A stretch of DNA of 64,000 nt, from positions 13,801,578-13,865,577 of the forward strand of contig NC_091014.1 in assembly GCF_041296385.1 (NCBI RefSeq), in the 5' to 3' direction. A model generated the notes under the pieces. That model searched no databases. It was given only the letters and a program-made list of their open reading frames with translations, and was not told the origin of the DNA. Below are positions 37,401 through 51,739 of the stretch, piece after piece. Position 1 is the first letter of the stretch, and each line of letters starts with the position of its first letter. A program made the translations under genes and the position numbers. The stretch is from Aphelocoma coerulescens (taxonomy: Eukaryota > Chordata > Aves > Passeriformes > Corvidae).

Positions 37401-40400
37401 ACTCTTTTGCTTCCAGTCTTTTTGCAGTCCTTTGCTGTGGAAGGCAGCTCCTCCCTTCTCCTCCAGCCCCTCTCCAAACTGGTAAGCTGCATCTCAGACT
37501 GCATGTTTGCCCCATAGCAAATCAAGGTCAGTGTTGTCTATAGGTATCTCCCTCACACCCTGGTGACCAGTGCAACTATATACATTCAAGTCTAGTGTTT
37601 ACAAAACTAATAATTTTAAGGTAAAATTTTAAGATCTTCTTGTATAAAACTCTATAAACACTAGCAAAAAATCAAGTGTTTCCATGTGACTTAATGAATA
37701 CTGAAATGTTCAGAGTTTTGTGAGAGCTACCCATCTAAAATGTGGTGCATGCAAAGAAGCTGTTAGAATCTCTCTGAACTCGTTTTGACTTGGCTTTTAC
37801 AGTGTGCACTCATCATAATGACATGTTTCAGACATCTGCACTTTCTAGATTCTCCATCCCCTAAAATTTCTGAGGCTTTAGGAGTCTCAGTATAATAAGT
37901 ATAACCATTATAACCATTCAAATCCCAGACATGCTTTGTACCTGCCAACAGCACTGCTAGGAGAGGAACTAGACATTCTCAGTCCCTCTCAAGAGGGAAC
38001 TCAGCAGCTGTTTTTATTGTGTAAATTTAAAAAAAAAGTGCCTAGCTTTTTTCAATACAGTATCTGTAGTCACTGAATCAAAGAACTTCTATGTGAAGAG
38101 GTGGATTTCAAGGGGCAAAAAAAATACAAGAAATGCATGGATAGAGAAAAATATTGAAAGGAAAATCTTAAGTAAACTCAGATGACAAATACATAGCTTC
38201 AATATTTAAATGTTTGAAATTATTTTGTTGACAATCAGAATCACTAGTAGGGCTGTAACAGCTAATGCAGGGAAATATTTTGCTTCTTTTATAAGATGTC
38301 ATACAGGAAGGTGAGCGAGACGTGAAAATGCTGATTAAGGTGGTCCACAAATGACCAAATTCAAGTGTTGATCCTGAACTCATTACTTTCACTTTGTTGT
38401 GTAGCTTCTCCAAAAGGGAGAACAATAGATTATAGCAATCATTCTCTCATTTGGGCTCCTGGAAGCCAAAAGATGAACTTTCCTACTGGCAGAGGGAAGC
38501 ATCTAATGGTGCAGATAAATGCAGGAAAGAGCCACATCATTCTCTGCTTTCTAAGTCTGAGAAACCTGGATCTGCAATAGCTCTGACTTAGCCTGAGTTA
38601 TGTAACTACATAATGTTCTGTATTACAACATGACATATCCTCCTCAGAAAACAGTTTTCTAAACCAGAACTTCATATAAGGAGCTCATCTGCATGTCAAG
38701 GTCCTTGGTAAACCCTTCATTAAAGCTAAATTTCCAGTGATGAACCAGATGGCAGGCAGTGTACCATTTCCTATTTATTACATTAATTGAGTATGATATT
38801 AAATGAGAGAGTGAATGTTAAATACAGGTGTAAATTGAATTACCACATTTTGGCTTTGCTCCTTCTAAACTGATTATCTGCTACATGCTTCCATTTTCAA
38901 AGCTATATGTAAGTGACAGCAAAATGCCAAACATAAAATATTGATGAAAAACCAAGAAGAAAAAGCTCTAAATAACCAAATAACTCTGAGATCTTTGAAC
39001 AAGCAATAATTCCTGATTAGTAGATAATAAATTTAAGTCAGAAACAGACATTTTCAAATTAGATTTTGCATTACGTAACAATAAAGTACCTAGTCCTAGG
39101 AACCATCTTTTCCCTTAGGAAACAGAGCTGGAGGACTACATTCTTCATCCATGCTCTAGCATCTCAAAGGGTTATCCACAAATCCACAAGGTAGGCACAG
39201 TTCTGTCTGGTGTTACAAAGCAGGGAGTGATGCGAAAGGGGCTGTGCCCAAAAACACCTCCAGTGCTGAATCCCATGCTGAGGTGGCCAAACCAGGGCTT
39301 GCAACTTGTTCTTCCCATGCAGCACCAGGGGAAATGTAGGATGATTAATTTTTTTTTCAAAATGGAAGGATTCTAGTAGCCATTGGGGTTATTTTTTTAT
39401 TATTATCAATTAAAGCAATCACTTTGGCAGGGAGCTTATACCCATAAATCTCTACTTTCCAGAAGCACATCCTCTCTATGAAGTTGAAGATCAGTTATAC
39501 AGAGAGCTGCCTCCACTCTCCTGTCACATGTAAGACTAAACCACTCAGATGCAGGAGTGCTGGGACAAGTGACAACTTGGTGGCTACTAACAAGAAGCCT
39601 GGCTTCTCACTAAAATCCCCATAGAACAGGCCTTAAGGACTGCTGCAGAAGCAGAGTCCTCCTGCAAGTTAAGGGAAAGCCATGTGCCTCTCCACATTAT
39701 TTGAGGAGCAGCAGAGGCCCCAGCACAGCTGGACCAGTGGCTGGCAAAATGTGGACTCACAGAAAGCCAAGTGAAACGCTTAAGGAACATTCGAGGTTAA
39801 AATCTGAATGTATATAGACATAAAGTGCTATTTACAGCCGTTGAAGCTGCAGCTTTCAGACCACATTTTCAGAGGTAGAAACCTCCTCTTATCTTGCATA
39901 GCTTCCGATGTTTAAAGGACCTTTTTGAGCCTCACCTGTAAAAATATGTAAAAATGAAATATATGTTTCCACTGAATGCTACAGAGAGTGAAATAACGGC
40001 TTAGTTTTTGTTACTGGAAGAATATTTGAGCAACATCCTTAAACTGTTATGAACCCCTTTCAGGACCCTGAAATGCAAATCTTAAAATTTTACAACTAGT
40101 GATGGGAAGAAAATCAAATTGCTCCTGTTTTTGGTGTGTTTTGTCTTTAAAAAAAAAAAATCCCAAATATGTTTAATAAAAACATCAGTAATCTGTGTTA
40201 AAATGGACCATTGGGAGTAAAGAAATATCTGGAGCTGGTAAATAGAATTTCTAAAGCATGAACACAAACATAAAGTTATGAGCTCATGCAGTTTTTACCC
40301 AGGCAAGTAGCCAGCTAAAGGTAACTAAATTACCCATGCAAGTTCCCTTCAACCAGAGTAAAAGTGCAGATTATGGCCCTAAGTGAATTGCACCCACCCA

Positions 40401-42699
40401 GCTAAAATATGCTGTTGCCAATTGATTTTGGGGGGGTGATTTCATTCTGCTTCACAAGAGAAAACACATCTCATTTGACAGAGTGTAACAGACTGCTAAA
40501 GCACTTGGTAGCCCTTGTGATCAATTAAGGGTCAGGATGGTTTGATAAATAATTAAACAGTATGAAGAAAGAAAGGACCAGCAACCAACAGATACATTCT
40601 TCCACCCAGCAATATGTTACCTTTATCTTTCTTGGAGCCAGGTCTTTGTTTCATTATTATTATTACTACTGCTTCACTATTAAATAATAAATCCTTTCAC
40701 TATCTGCAATGCTGGGGGAAAAATTACCATCCACATGTTAATAAGAACACTAGAAAAAAAGACAGATAAGTGTATCACATCCTAATAAACTCTGTCATTA
40801 AAATCCGTAAATCCTTCTTTGGTCAGGAGACAACCAGAGCCTAAATACAGCAACCTGATTCACTTCACTGTGCTGAAGTGACTCACACTTGAGATAAGAA
40901 GCATGGGGTTTATAACCTTTTACTTCATATGTGAAATGTAAATGTATTTTCTTAATAGTTCTGAAAACAATAATTTATTGCAAGTTCACATTTGAATTAC
41001 ATTCACAAAGTGGGATTCAGGTATGAAACAGTTCAGTTTAGGGCTTTTAGGTGCTTACAAGAGAAGTGTTTTATAGCCACATATGTGAATATTTACTGAA
41101 GCAAGCCCTTCCCTAGAAACACCAGTTTGCAGGAATGAACCACTAATGAACAGATTTTTGAAAATTTACTCGGAAAGAGAGGATATATTTTTGCTTAACC
41201 TCTCTTTTAATGTTCTACTTTAAAGGCATTGTTAATCAAAATTTTTGAGCAGCCTTTTGTTAGAACCCACTTAGGGTTATAATTTCATCTCATGAGTACC
41301 GGTCTCATTAAGCCTAACAGGAGATACACATATGGAAATTGTAGAGCATGGGGAAGAGCATATCCCCTTTCTATAGCATAATTCCCAGGATACTGAATGA
41401 GTCCCTTGTGTAATGTGTGATTTGGCTCCATGAGCCCGGGGAATGGGGTGGTGAGACCCTGGTCTGCAGTGAGTTGGTGGTTTCAGGCCATTGTCAGAAG
41501 GGGTGAGAAGACAATTTGCTGCTGAAATCTAAGTGCTCCACAGAGAGCAACATGGCACTAACTGCTCCAAGGAAAGTAACAGTAAACAGGGACCAGCAGT
41601 AATATAAATAGAAAATGCTAATAAGTTACTGTGTTGCTGAAATATAGAAGAAAAAAAAACTATTTCCAAAGGTTTGAGTCAAAATATATTTTAAATGTTT
41701 TCCTAATAGTCTCAGTATGTTTTATAATAGCAACTTACATAATTTTTTTTATAGACCTGTTAGGCCGATACCTTCATTCTGTACTAGCTTTTCATAGGTT
41801 CTATCTTAGCACCGAATTCCAGTTTATTTTGTTGAAGGAAAGCAACTGTCCCTGGTTTGTATCCACTTTTTTTTTTAATTGTTACTGTATTTGAATGGTG
41901 TCTCATCCATATGAGCAGCTCTTGTACAACTTCCAAAAAATATTGCATTGTTCTGAATCTTTCCACTTCGCAAATGTAAATCTGTGTCTCAGGAGCCAAA
42001 CATCAAACTCTGCTTGATAGGGTTTATACCAATGATAAATGTGACAAAGGAACACCTTGTTGTCACACCAGACATCTGCTCCCACCAGACTCATCCTCAG
42101 AGCCAGAGGTAACCACATCCTTCTCCTTACAGCAGTGACAATTCACCAAAGCAGCACTGGAGCCCCTGGAATTGGCCCAAATTTGCTTTAGTAGAGATGA
42201 AACTGTGAACCACTGACAAGACCATCCTCACCTGCTCACTTAAACAGAGCCATGAACCAACCAAACCTCCCTGCTGACCAGAGCAAGGAGCATCAAATGA
42301 AACATTGCTGCACAGTAACTAGAACATCACTACACATCTCAGTAAAAATGTAACTGCCCAACACTCATCTATAAATACATGCATCCAGATTGGATCTATA
42401 AAACATCCTTTCAAAGGCAGTAGCTTCCAAAAGTTGTTTTTATTAAATTAACCAATCTCCGCCCCAGACTCAGCTGTGCTGGGCTGACTGGTTTGCACAG
42501 TGACAACATCTCTTCTCGGCTATACGGTTGCTGGTAACACTTCCTGGTATCCTGTTTGCTCTTCTATAGCCTAGCATGACTAATTGGGATAATGGCTTTA
42601 CCTACAAAACCCTAAGTCCCTCTTTAATTTATTTTAAATGATCTTAATGGTTTCTGGCAGTATTGTAGTTGCTAGGTTTAGTTTAGCAGGCTGCAGCTT
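34420..42699. other. Unannotated intronic sequence (3' end of intron 2)
   Basis: Intron 2 sequence next to exon 3. The first few hundred bases (34560-34760) look unlike neutral AT-rich sequence and may be conserved. Short A or T runs are present. No exon 2 of reelin and no named repeat were recognised. Confidence 0.65.
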
Positions 42700-43200
42700 T
42701 TTGAGAGCTCAGCGGGGATGCTTTGGGCAGTGTGACCATGGTCACCCTCCCGCAGTCCATTTTGGTCAGCCCTGTGGTTCTTGCTCCAGCAGCTAGCAAT
42801 GCTACAACCACTGATGGAGAAGGAGGCAAAGAAGGGTCTCTCCATGAGGGTTTGAGAGGACTTTAATCACATCTCGTCCATGCGATACCCAGAGGCAGAG
42901 AGACCTTGTGGTCTGGGCGCAGGGGGCTTTTCTCAGGGGCTCGGGGCAGTCCCTAGGTGGGGTTGGGGTACAGGAGCCAATAGGGAGAAACAGAGGGAGT
43001 GGCCAGGGCTAAGGGCAGGGGAGAGCGGGAGGGGGAACGTGGCATCAGAAAAGCAGTGGGTTAACAAACAGATCACCACATGGCAGCAGTCTGCCTTGTA
43101 ATGCATTTCCTCTATTTTGATCTTCGCCCGCAGCCATGTTTTGCATTTGCCCTCATTGCCGTCCCTGCCTCAGTCACCACAGGACCCACTTAGTGCCTCA
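42700..43200. other. GC-rich block of unknown origin
   Basis: About ten CpG dinucleotides fall within 500 bp, with purine-rich G tracts from 42900 to 43040. It lies 300 bp left of the solo LTR but does not match that LTR, and I do not recognise it as a known repeat or exon. It includes a canonical G-quadruplex motif. Confidence 0.5.
43006..43035 (+). other. Canonical G-quadruplex motif, five G runs
   Basis: The + strand has G3, CTAA, G3, CA, G4, AGAGC, G3, A, G5: five runs of at least three G with loops of 1-5 bases. A looser set of G4 runs precedes it at about 42926-42969. The G-rich strand is the RELN template strand. Confidence 0.85.
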
Positions 43201-43510
43201 TATCTTGGTTGCACTTGCACTGTCTCTAATTACTCTTTATATTTCTGTTATCAACCTTACTGGTGAACTCTGATGCTTTAAAATTTATAGTTTCCTCCAA
43301 GGCAAATTAAGTCAGTCAAACCAATCAATAACGGTAACTACTTAATGAAACCAGAGGGACTTCCATATAAATCTTTCCAGATGGAGTATTTATCATTTGC
43401 AGACATCTCTTCCTGTTTTGGAGTGATGTTGTTGTGGAAGTTATCCCATTTTATCCCCCAGTTTCTTATCTCAGGTGATCTGAAAGTCAACTTGAAACCA
43501 CACATTGTGT

Positions 43511-44069
43511 TGTCTGGGTTAGCTGGGATAGAGTTGGTTTTCTTCCTAGTGCTGTGTTTGGGATTTAGTATGAGAATGACACTGATAACATGCTGATGTT
43601 TTAGTTGTTGCTCAGTAGTGCTGACCCCTAAGTCAAGGACTTTTCAGTGTCTTATGCTCTGCCAAGGAGCAGGTGCACGAGAAACCAGGAGGGAGCATGG
43701 CCAGGACAGCTGACCTGAACTGGACAAAAGGATATTCCATACCATAGAATGTCATGTTCAGTCTATAAACTGGGGGGACTTGGCCAGAAGTTGCCAATTT
43801 CTGCTCACGGATGGGAGGGGCACTGGTCAGCAAGTGGTGAGCAGTTGTATTGGGCACCGTTTGGTTTTTTCCCCTTGGGTTTATTCCTTTCTCTCTTTTT
43901 CATTTTCATTATGATGATATTTTACTTTATTTCAATTATTAAACTGTTCTGATCTCAGCCCACAAGTTCTACCTTTTTCTGATTCTCTTCCCCATCCCAT
44001 GGGTGGGGAGGGGATTGGAAAGTGAGAGAGTGGCTCACTGTAGTTGGAGTCTGGGGTAAAAGTACGACA
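43511..44069 (+). mobile_element. Solo LTR of an endogenous retrovirus (probably ERVL class), 559 bp
   Basis: The element begins TGTCTGGGTTAGCTGG and ends CGACA, so it has TG...CA ends. It is flanked by near-identical 5-bp sequences, TGTGT on the left and TGTGC on the right, fitting a 5-bp target-site duplication typical of ERVL. Inside are a TATA box (tataaa, 43764-43769) and a polyadenylation signal (attaaa, 43938-43943) followed by 'ctgttctgatctcagcccac', the usual R-U5 layout. No gag, pol or env sequence and no second LTR are nearby, so this is a recombination-derived solo LTR. The sequence resembles LTRs that are common in songbirds. It is antisense to RELN, so its promoter and poly(A) signals point away from the gene's reading direction. 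Confidence 0.85.
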
Positions 44070-47000
44070 TGTGCAGAAGCCATGGTTTGTCCCTCACCAG
44101 CATTGACTGCAACATCTCCACAGAGCTGGAGACAAGACGCACTTTCCATTCAGAGGAGCAGTCCTGGAGGTGCTCCAGGTCTCATGATCCCCCTTCCCAC
44201 AGCTGGGTTTACAGCAGCCTCAGCAATGCCTACACTAAGGTGTACAGCCTCAGGTGCCCTTGCTGGGACACTGAAGTGACCTGTGGCACAGCTGGTCCCA
44301 CAGTTTCTGGAAGACTTTTGGGACAGCTGAGCCTCACAAAAGCCTATCTGCTCAGGAAAGATAGTACACAGGCAGGAGAGCTGCATCTGTGGGGGAAAAG
44401 CCAGCTGAGGGGATGACAGCCTATGGTTTTATCTTCAGACATTCATACGTGGCCAACTGCTAGCACATGCACCATTTGTAAGCACCACTTACAGTGTCTG
44501 TAACACTGTGATCAAGAGTAAGATGTTTGCCTTTTTTCAGCACCTGACACCAGTGATGCAGTATTGCTGGTTTGCTACAAATTCCTCAGAATTCATAAAT
44601 ATAAAAACTAGAACCATAAATAAAGCTACATAATGGGCACCATGGCCATTCTCAGCCTCTGCAAAGGGGTGAGAGAGCAGAGAAATCACTGACCAAGTTG
44701 GTGGGAGAGTTAAGGGAGAAGTGAGGCTGGAAAAATGGTATTGTGGATTGAATGGTGGAATTTCAATTAAAATTGTCAATTGCCAGGAGTAAAATTGTCA
44801 ATTGCCAGGAGTTCTTTTTTTGAAACTATGCTGAAATTCAATGCTGCTGGCTGAAATCCACCAGTATCTCTGTCCAGATCAAATTAGTGGTGGAAAAAAG
44901 CATAGGCCTGTACACCAGCTGTATTCTCCACAGATATTCTGATGTGTCAGGACAAAAGCTGCCGGATTTGCCTCCTCTGTGGCCACAAACCTATTACATC
45001 AACAGCTTTTATAGCATAGGAGCACCAAACTGGGGCTGCTGTGGCTGGCAGGCTGGTAGTGGTGATAAGGCTTTAGGTCTGGGCTAAAGCAGTTGTGTAA
45101 GGGTGAGTGTGCTGTGTAGCAGCAGCAGGATGTGGGAGCCCAGAGGGCACAGCCAGCCTGGCTGAGACCCCATCCATCACCAGCACCTGAATGACCCCCA
45201 CCAGGGTGATCTCAGTCAGTCTCCCCTCACTGTCACCAGAGAAATGCACAGGGGGAATAGAGGCAGAAGTTTTGATATTCAGGTACTCAGTAAAGCTGGA
45301 GTTTGAAAATCAAAGTGTTCCTTGCTCATGCTTTTCCTCATCAAAACAAAAATATCAACTGTGATTTGCAGACTTCTGTGGTATTTTTGGCAAAAAAAAA
45401 AAAAAAGAAAATTTCCTTTTCTACAAACACACAAAAAGTTGCTTTAATTCTCTTTGCATCTTTAACATCTCTTTTTACAATTTACAGGACAAAACAGAAA
45501 GTCTGGCAGTTGTTCCCTTTCCCTTGTAAAATATGCAGTAATTTACTTTGCCTCCTGGTTTATCTTAAATCGTGCAATGATCTTTGCAATTCATACTGCC
45601 TCTCCCCCACTGGTTAGCAATGGACCATAATGTTGAGAATATTACGAAGAGAAGGGCAGCGTTGTCAGAAGGCTGAATTTCTGCCCACTGAAGGCAGAAT
45701 AGCACCCATCAGAAGAAAACTCCTCAGAAAATGCATTGCAAGCTAACAAACATGAACAGCAGCAAAAATTTTCAGGAAACCAAACCTAAATACAAAGCTT
45801 TACACATCAAAAGAAACAAAAATAATCACAGCCAACAAGCTCAGAAGAAGAGCAAATTATTTTACTAATTCATTCCCACATTACTACTTTTACTCTAGTG
45901 ACAAAAAAAATCACCCATGAAAAAAAATCTGGTGCATTGCCCCCTGCCATATGGTATATATTAAGACATACATACCACAGACAGAAAATTGTAACACTGC
46001 AATTTTGTTTCTATCTGACAACACATACAGTCGGTGGAGAGTCACAAGAATGGGAAGAAAGGAATGCTGCATTTTATCCCTTTGCCTGAAACTTGCTTCT
46101 AGACAAAACATCATCAATCCTAAACATGCAAAAGCACTTCCAGATCAGATATAAGAAAGGCAAATAAAAACAAGCCACTGAGAACAGTAACCCCCTTATA
46201 AACTATCAGTCAATGTTAACCAAAACTACTGGGGAAAAAGATTGCAGTTATTGAAGTCTTTGTCCTCAGAAGAGCACTTTATGACTAAATGGTAAAGGCT
46301 GATCTTCTGCACTCATTTAATGTCCAATATAGGATCTGAAAATATAGCCCTGGGGGTGTGTCCATGAAGCTACTCTTGGGTTGACCCAGAGGCAGGGCTG
46401 AGCTGTGTTCCCCAGAATGGCACACACTGCTCCACACACTTGGTGGAGCTGCAGCCCCCACTGTGCTGGGTGTCCTATGCACTTATGGAAAACAAAATGA
46501 AAACAGAAAACAATATTCACATCTGAAGCCTAATCCATGTCCATGTGGTAGCAGCCAATATCACAGCATGCATGAAAATTAAGTGTGCTACAGAAATAGG
46601 GTGCAGGAGCCCTCTACTGCATAACTTTCAAATCAACTCGTGGTTTTGCTGAAAAGAAGAAAGCTTTATCCAGACCTACAGAAATATGAGAACACCACCA
46701 AACTAAAGATCATGTGTAAGAAGGTCTGAGTTGCATTTTAGAATTTGGGATGGAAATGGGAAAAATATTTGAACTCCAGATGTGGGGTGTGAGCATGAGC
46801 AGAGCATCCCAGGTGCTCCTGTTGCATTAACTAGATGCTTGAATTTAATCTTAAACCTTGCTTGCTTCAGTTCCATGAATGAACACTTCTGAAAGCCTGC
46901 CTTTCTCAGCTGATGCCCCCCACTGCGACTGTAGTAGGATAAATGTTCCAAGATTTTACTGTGGTTTTAAAAAGGATTTAAAAAATATGCTAAGTCAAAG

Positions 47001-50000
47001 TAACACCCAAGGGACTTACACTAGAGAGCTGCAGTCCCACTAATGTATAAAGAGAAGGCTAAAAATATAAAGATAAAACATGGCTCTGCTTTTTGACGTG
47101 CTAATCTGCCCTTAAAAAGAAAAATACCTTGAAGAGCTGCAGCTCTACTGGGAAGTTCCGCCCTTCATTATTGTTTTGCAATAATGAAAAAAGTGTGTGT
47201 TTCACTAAGGGAGAAATTTAACTTTCCATCTCAAGGTCTCAAATATATTTTTTCTTGTTCAAAGCCGATTAGCAGTTCAGAAAATGAGAAGATCTCCTAA
47301 TTTACATTAATCTCAGCTCTGCCTTGCATGCTAATTGATGTGTTTTCTTCTGGGACTTCCAGATACTTTGCAGTTGTAATGTTGCTGTTTCACACTGTAA
47401 CATCAGCTCTCACAAATATCAGTCCTTCTCCACATGCCTGTGTTCTCTAACCTGGCATTGGTGTTTTTCTTGGAAGGTATCTATTGTTTTAGTTAGTGCT
47501 TCTGGATCCTGTTGCTCATTGATAAACTAATATATAAAAGGATATTTCTGGTAAATAAATGCTTGACAAATTGATTAGGGAGGTTCCAGCTGATCTACCA
47601 CCATGGGCCAAACATGCCAGATAGTTTTATCTGGAAGAATTTGGCATCCTAAAGCTAACTAACATTATTTAGTACAGTGGCCAAATCATCATTGAGGAAG
47701 GATGTTGTACTGATTGAATCTCTTCTTGGGTAGATTGAAGCCATGGCCATACAAGTGAACCCAAATGGTGACAGGCATTCCAGAGGGAGGCTGAAGATGA
47801 CACCATGGTGGCCACCTGGGGAAGATGCTCCATGTCTACAAGTGAACAAAGGCATGGAGGAGTGGGGAATGCCTGTGTCCTGCTTCCCCAAAAAATATTA
47901 ATAGTAGAACATTTGTCATCACTTATGGTGGCTGTAATGAATTTACCTACTCCACACTTGTAACACTGCCTGGTCTTTATTTTGCAATTTATCTCAACAA
48001 ATCACCATACTTCACGTCAAAATAACTTCCGTATTTAGTTTTCCACCTATTTTTCATTTAAATGTTTTGAAATACAAGCGTTGCACAACTGGAGCTGCAG
48101 GCTGTCCTGGCAATATGTCAGAAGCTCCAGGGCTGCCATTACTGTGTATATGGGTGTGCTATTTTTCTGGGGTGATACATACAGTTTTATTATTCCTTAC
48201 ACAGCTCTATGCAGTGTAGTACAAAGTATAGATCACTCTTTGGAGATGACATCTAAGCTTCAAATACATAGCCATAGAGAAATAGGAATGATGGAAAGAC
48301 CAAAAGCATGCAATATGATCTTCCAGTTTTTGAATGCTTCTTTTTCCCTTGTTCATTCTTAAATGATACATTTAAGAGATCCTTTAAAATAGCAAATTAA
48401 GGAAATGAAGCATTTTATCACACACAAATACACAGACCTTCACACTGCGTGACATAAGCCCAGATCTGTCCAAACCATACCAACAGCTTATACCATTTGA
48501 ACTAGCTATCTTAAGATAGTTGTTTGGTTATGCTGAAATCACTTTTCTGAATAATTAGACTCCTGTGAGCAGCTCCAAATTGGCTTTCAGCTAATTTCAG
48601 TTTAAGTCAGCTACTGATAAGAATATATAAAATTGTAAAACTTATATAAAAACTGAGTAAACACTTGAGCCCTTGATAGCTCCCATGGGAATGGTCCAGA
48701 CCACTTGAACCTATACTTTAGATGCTTAATGAGGCAGTCTTCACACAGGAAATGATTACAGTTCTTTTATAAACAACATGGAGAGATGGGTGCTTGTGAT
48801 GGGCTCCACAGAAAGCTACCTATAACTTATGTCCCACTCAGTTTTCAAGCATTCCGTGATAATAAGGATTACAGAGAACAAAAAATTTAATACCTGCAAC
48901 AAACATAGCCCTACAATACAGCTGTTTCCAAGAAAATGAAGGAAAGAAATCTTTGTCTTGCTAGCAGGCACCTTTTATTGTACCATCAAAAAAAAGACTC
49001 TTGATAGAGATTACAGCCTGTGAGCTAAAACAAATTCCCAATATTCACTGCAGATGTGGTGTTCAGAATTTTAAAATCCTTTTATAAATAATTCTACTCA
49101 CTTTGTGCAAATGGCAATTTTCAGAGACGTAACCTGTGGATTACTTCAGGAGAAACATGCCATTAGGGATAGCTACCTCAGTAAATTTAATTTACTTTTG
49201 AAGTAGGAAAAAAAAGTAAGATTTACTTGAAAATTAGTCAAAGAAGAACATTTAGAACAAAAAGCCTGGATTGCAGAGAGGTCATGATAGATCTGCAAAC
49301 AATAGTGGGTGAGGCAGGTTGGTTTTGGTACTCTCTGGGGTGCTTTGAAATTGTGAAGGTAACAAAAGATGCTATATTAGCACAGAAAAGTTGAAAATAA
49401 CCTTCAAGACTCAAATCTTTGCTGCTGAAGGGGATCATTTTAATGTGATGCTTTATTCATAAAAAATGAATGTATGGCTATATTCAAAGCTGTGCCTGAA
49501 ATGCCTTAGAGCATTTGGACAAGAAAGTAATAGCTAAATGTCTACATCTGTACAAGTATGGCTGTAGATATAAGTGTGCTCCACATCAGTATAGGTCTTC
49601 TTACAGGAAAAATGAATCAGTTAGTACAGTATCAGATATCTTTGTCCTGTTAGAATTGGATCTCTGCTAGAGAATATACCAGTTTGATCACAGCTTCCTT
49701 CCTGGAGCTCCTGTTGTTCCATCAGTACTTACTTTTTGTACATAAAATACATCTTAAAATCCAGTATATCATAGAAAATCTTATTTTAGAGCTTCTGAGA
49801 CTCTGTCCAGAGGATATTTCCTGAAGGAAAGGCCTTTCTTTGGTCAGATGGTCTAAGCAGGAATAGCAGTACTTTTGCTTTGAGGCTTTTACTTTTCCCA
49901 TGGAGCTTTACTGAGCTCTGATGTGCGTGGTCATGCAGTTCTTCCTTATAACTACTCAAAGAAAGAACATCCTATTCTTCACTCCTTTCTGAAGGGCCAC

Positions 50001-51739
50001 CAATGGACTGTGTTACATTCAATTAAAAAATGCAGCTATGCCACATATTGCAGTATGTTCCAGGAGTGTTGACTGTGAATTGAAGGCTGACTAACAAACT
50101 TTTTATGGGTTTTGTAAAAAACCACTAGTTCTTCCTCCCCCAAACTCAACATCTGGGTTCTTCGGTTAATTGTTCATACTTTGATTTAAACAGCTTCATT
50201 TGAACAGGTTCATTTGAACTCTGGTCTCATGCTTACTTCTCCCTTGTTCCCATTGCTTCAGCAAACATCCTTCCCCTCAACCTCTCCACCATCCTATTCT
50301 TTCTACTCTGCTTCCACACTGTCTGTAGACCTCAAATATCCCTGTTCAGATTTTCTCTGCAACCCATCCCTTCCATTTCTTTCCTCAAGTAGATCTCAAA
50401 TGACAGTCCTCACAACAGAACAGAGCTATCTTCACCTTCCTTCTTGAGAAGAAGTGGAGCCAAGTAAATATCAAACAGCTCATTCCTAGGCAAACCCCCA
50501 GGGTTCACAAAATCTAGCATATATTGGTCAGGGGTTTTTCTGTCACCAATTTTCTCAGAATAATATGCTCACAAAATCCAAGAGCTTCTGTACAAACCTT
50601 TCAAATCCTCAGGTGACTTCTGAAACTAAAATGACAGACAAAGAATGAAAAATGTCATTTCATTACAATGTGCCATCACCAAAAGAGCACCTTTCCCTGT
50701 GTTGTTCAGCCATTTGACTGAAATCTGCAGAATTCCAGTTTGGCTCATGACAATTGTTGATTCTCTTTGTGTCATTCCCATTATTTGAAGGGCCTTGTTG
50801 TTTTCAGTCTCATCTAAACATAACTGGCCTGTGTTGTAATTAAACTTTGATCAATTTTTTAATGGGATCTCAGAGGAAAACAGTATTTGACTAACATGTA
50901 TTATTCTGCATGTATTAATCAAGTGAATTCTTGTTGAACTGACAGAATTTCACATAATAACAACTCTTCTCCATTGTTAATTAGCAGAGCAGAAAAATAA
51001 TAGAATCTGTTTTCACTGAAATAATACTTTTGTAACCAGAATATTCTGAAACTTTTATTTTAATATTCAACTTTGATTGATTTAGTTTCATTTTTAGCCT
51101 TTCCTGAGTCACTTTATTTAAAAATACAATATCGCTATTTTCAAAAGTAGTCCTCCTAAACAATAACAAAACATACAGTTATGGCATTAAGCACTTGAAT
51201 CACTTAGGCCAGCTGTCCCTCATAAATCATCAATAAATAGCACTTTCTTGAGTATTGTCATGAAATATTAGTCAGCATTTTCGTCAGAAATCTGGAAGAT
51301 CTGAAATCACCAACTGTGACACTTTCTAATGATATAAACATTGTCCAGGTGGGAACAAATTGTGAATAGGTTAGTCACATGGAACACGGCAAACAGAGTA
51401 TTTGGTAAACTGACCCTACCTTAAAAAGAGCAAAACAATCCTCCTCCCCCAGTCCTGTAGGAACAAGGACCAGCAGGAGGAAGAGACTTTACCTAAAGCC
51501 TGAGGTGCCTGTGCAGAACCACTTCACTGCTCTGCAGTACTGAAGAGGAAAGTCCCATCACATCAGGATTGATGCTGGAACTGAGTAAGTCAGCTCCATG
51601 TGCTCCCTTTGCAACAAACAGAGCCATTGAGAAAAGGTGGCAGGTGACACCAGCAGGCAACTCTCTTCTGAGCTATAGAGGCACCCATTTGCCAACCTGA
51701 CACACACTCTGTCACTCTGGTGAATCAGCAGATAGTGAC
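44070..51739. other. Unannotated intronic sequence
   Basis: Intron 2 sequence. Stretches at 44.07-44.42 and 45.1-45.25 kb are GC-richer but carry no recognised gene. A(15) lies at 45392-45406 and a tandem 22-bp duplication at 44769-44812. Sequence from about 51460 to 51740 may already belong to the CR1 that follows, but is too eroded to be sure. Confidence 0.6.
44769..44812. repeat. Perfect 22-bp tandem duplication
   Basis: Two adjacent exact copies of a 22-bp unit beginning aaaattgtcaattgcc and ending aggagt. The identity of the copies suggests a recent event. Confidence 0.97.

Noticed and set aside
41903..42118. 71-codon minus-strand frame rich in Trp, His and Tyr
   Set aside because: Considered as an unannotated exon or viral fragment, but no family was recognised and there is no supporting splice structure.
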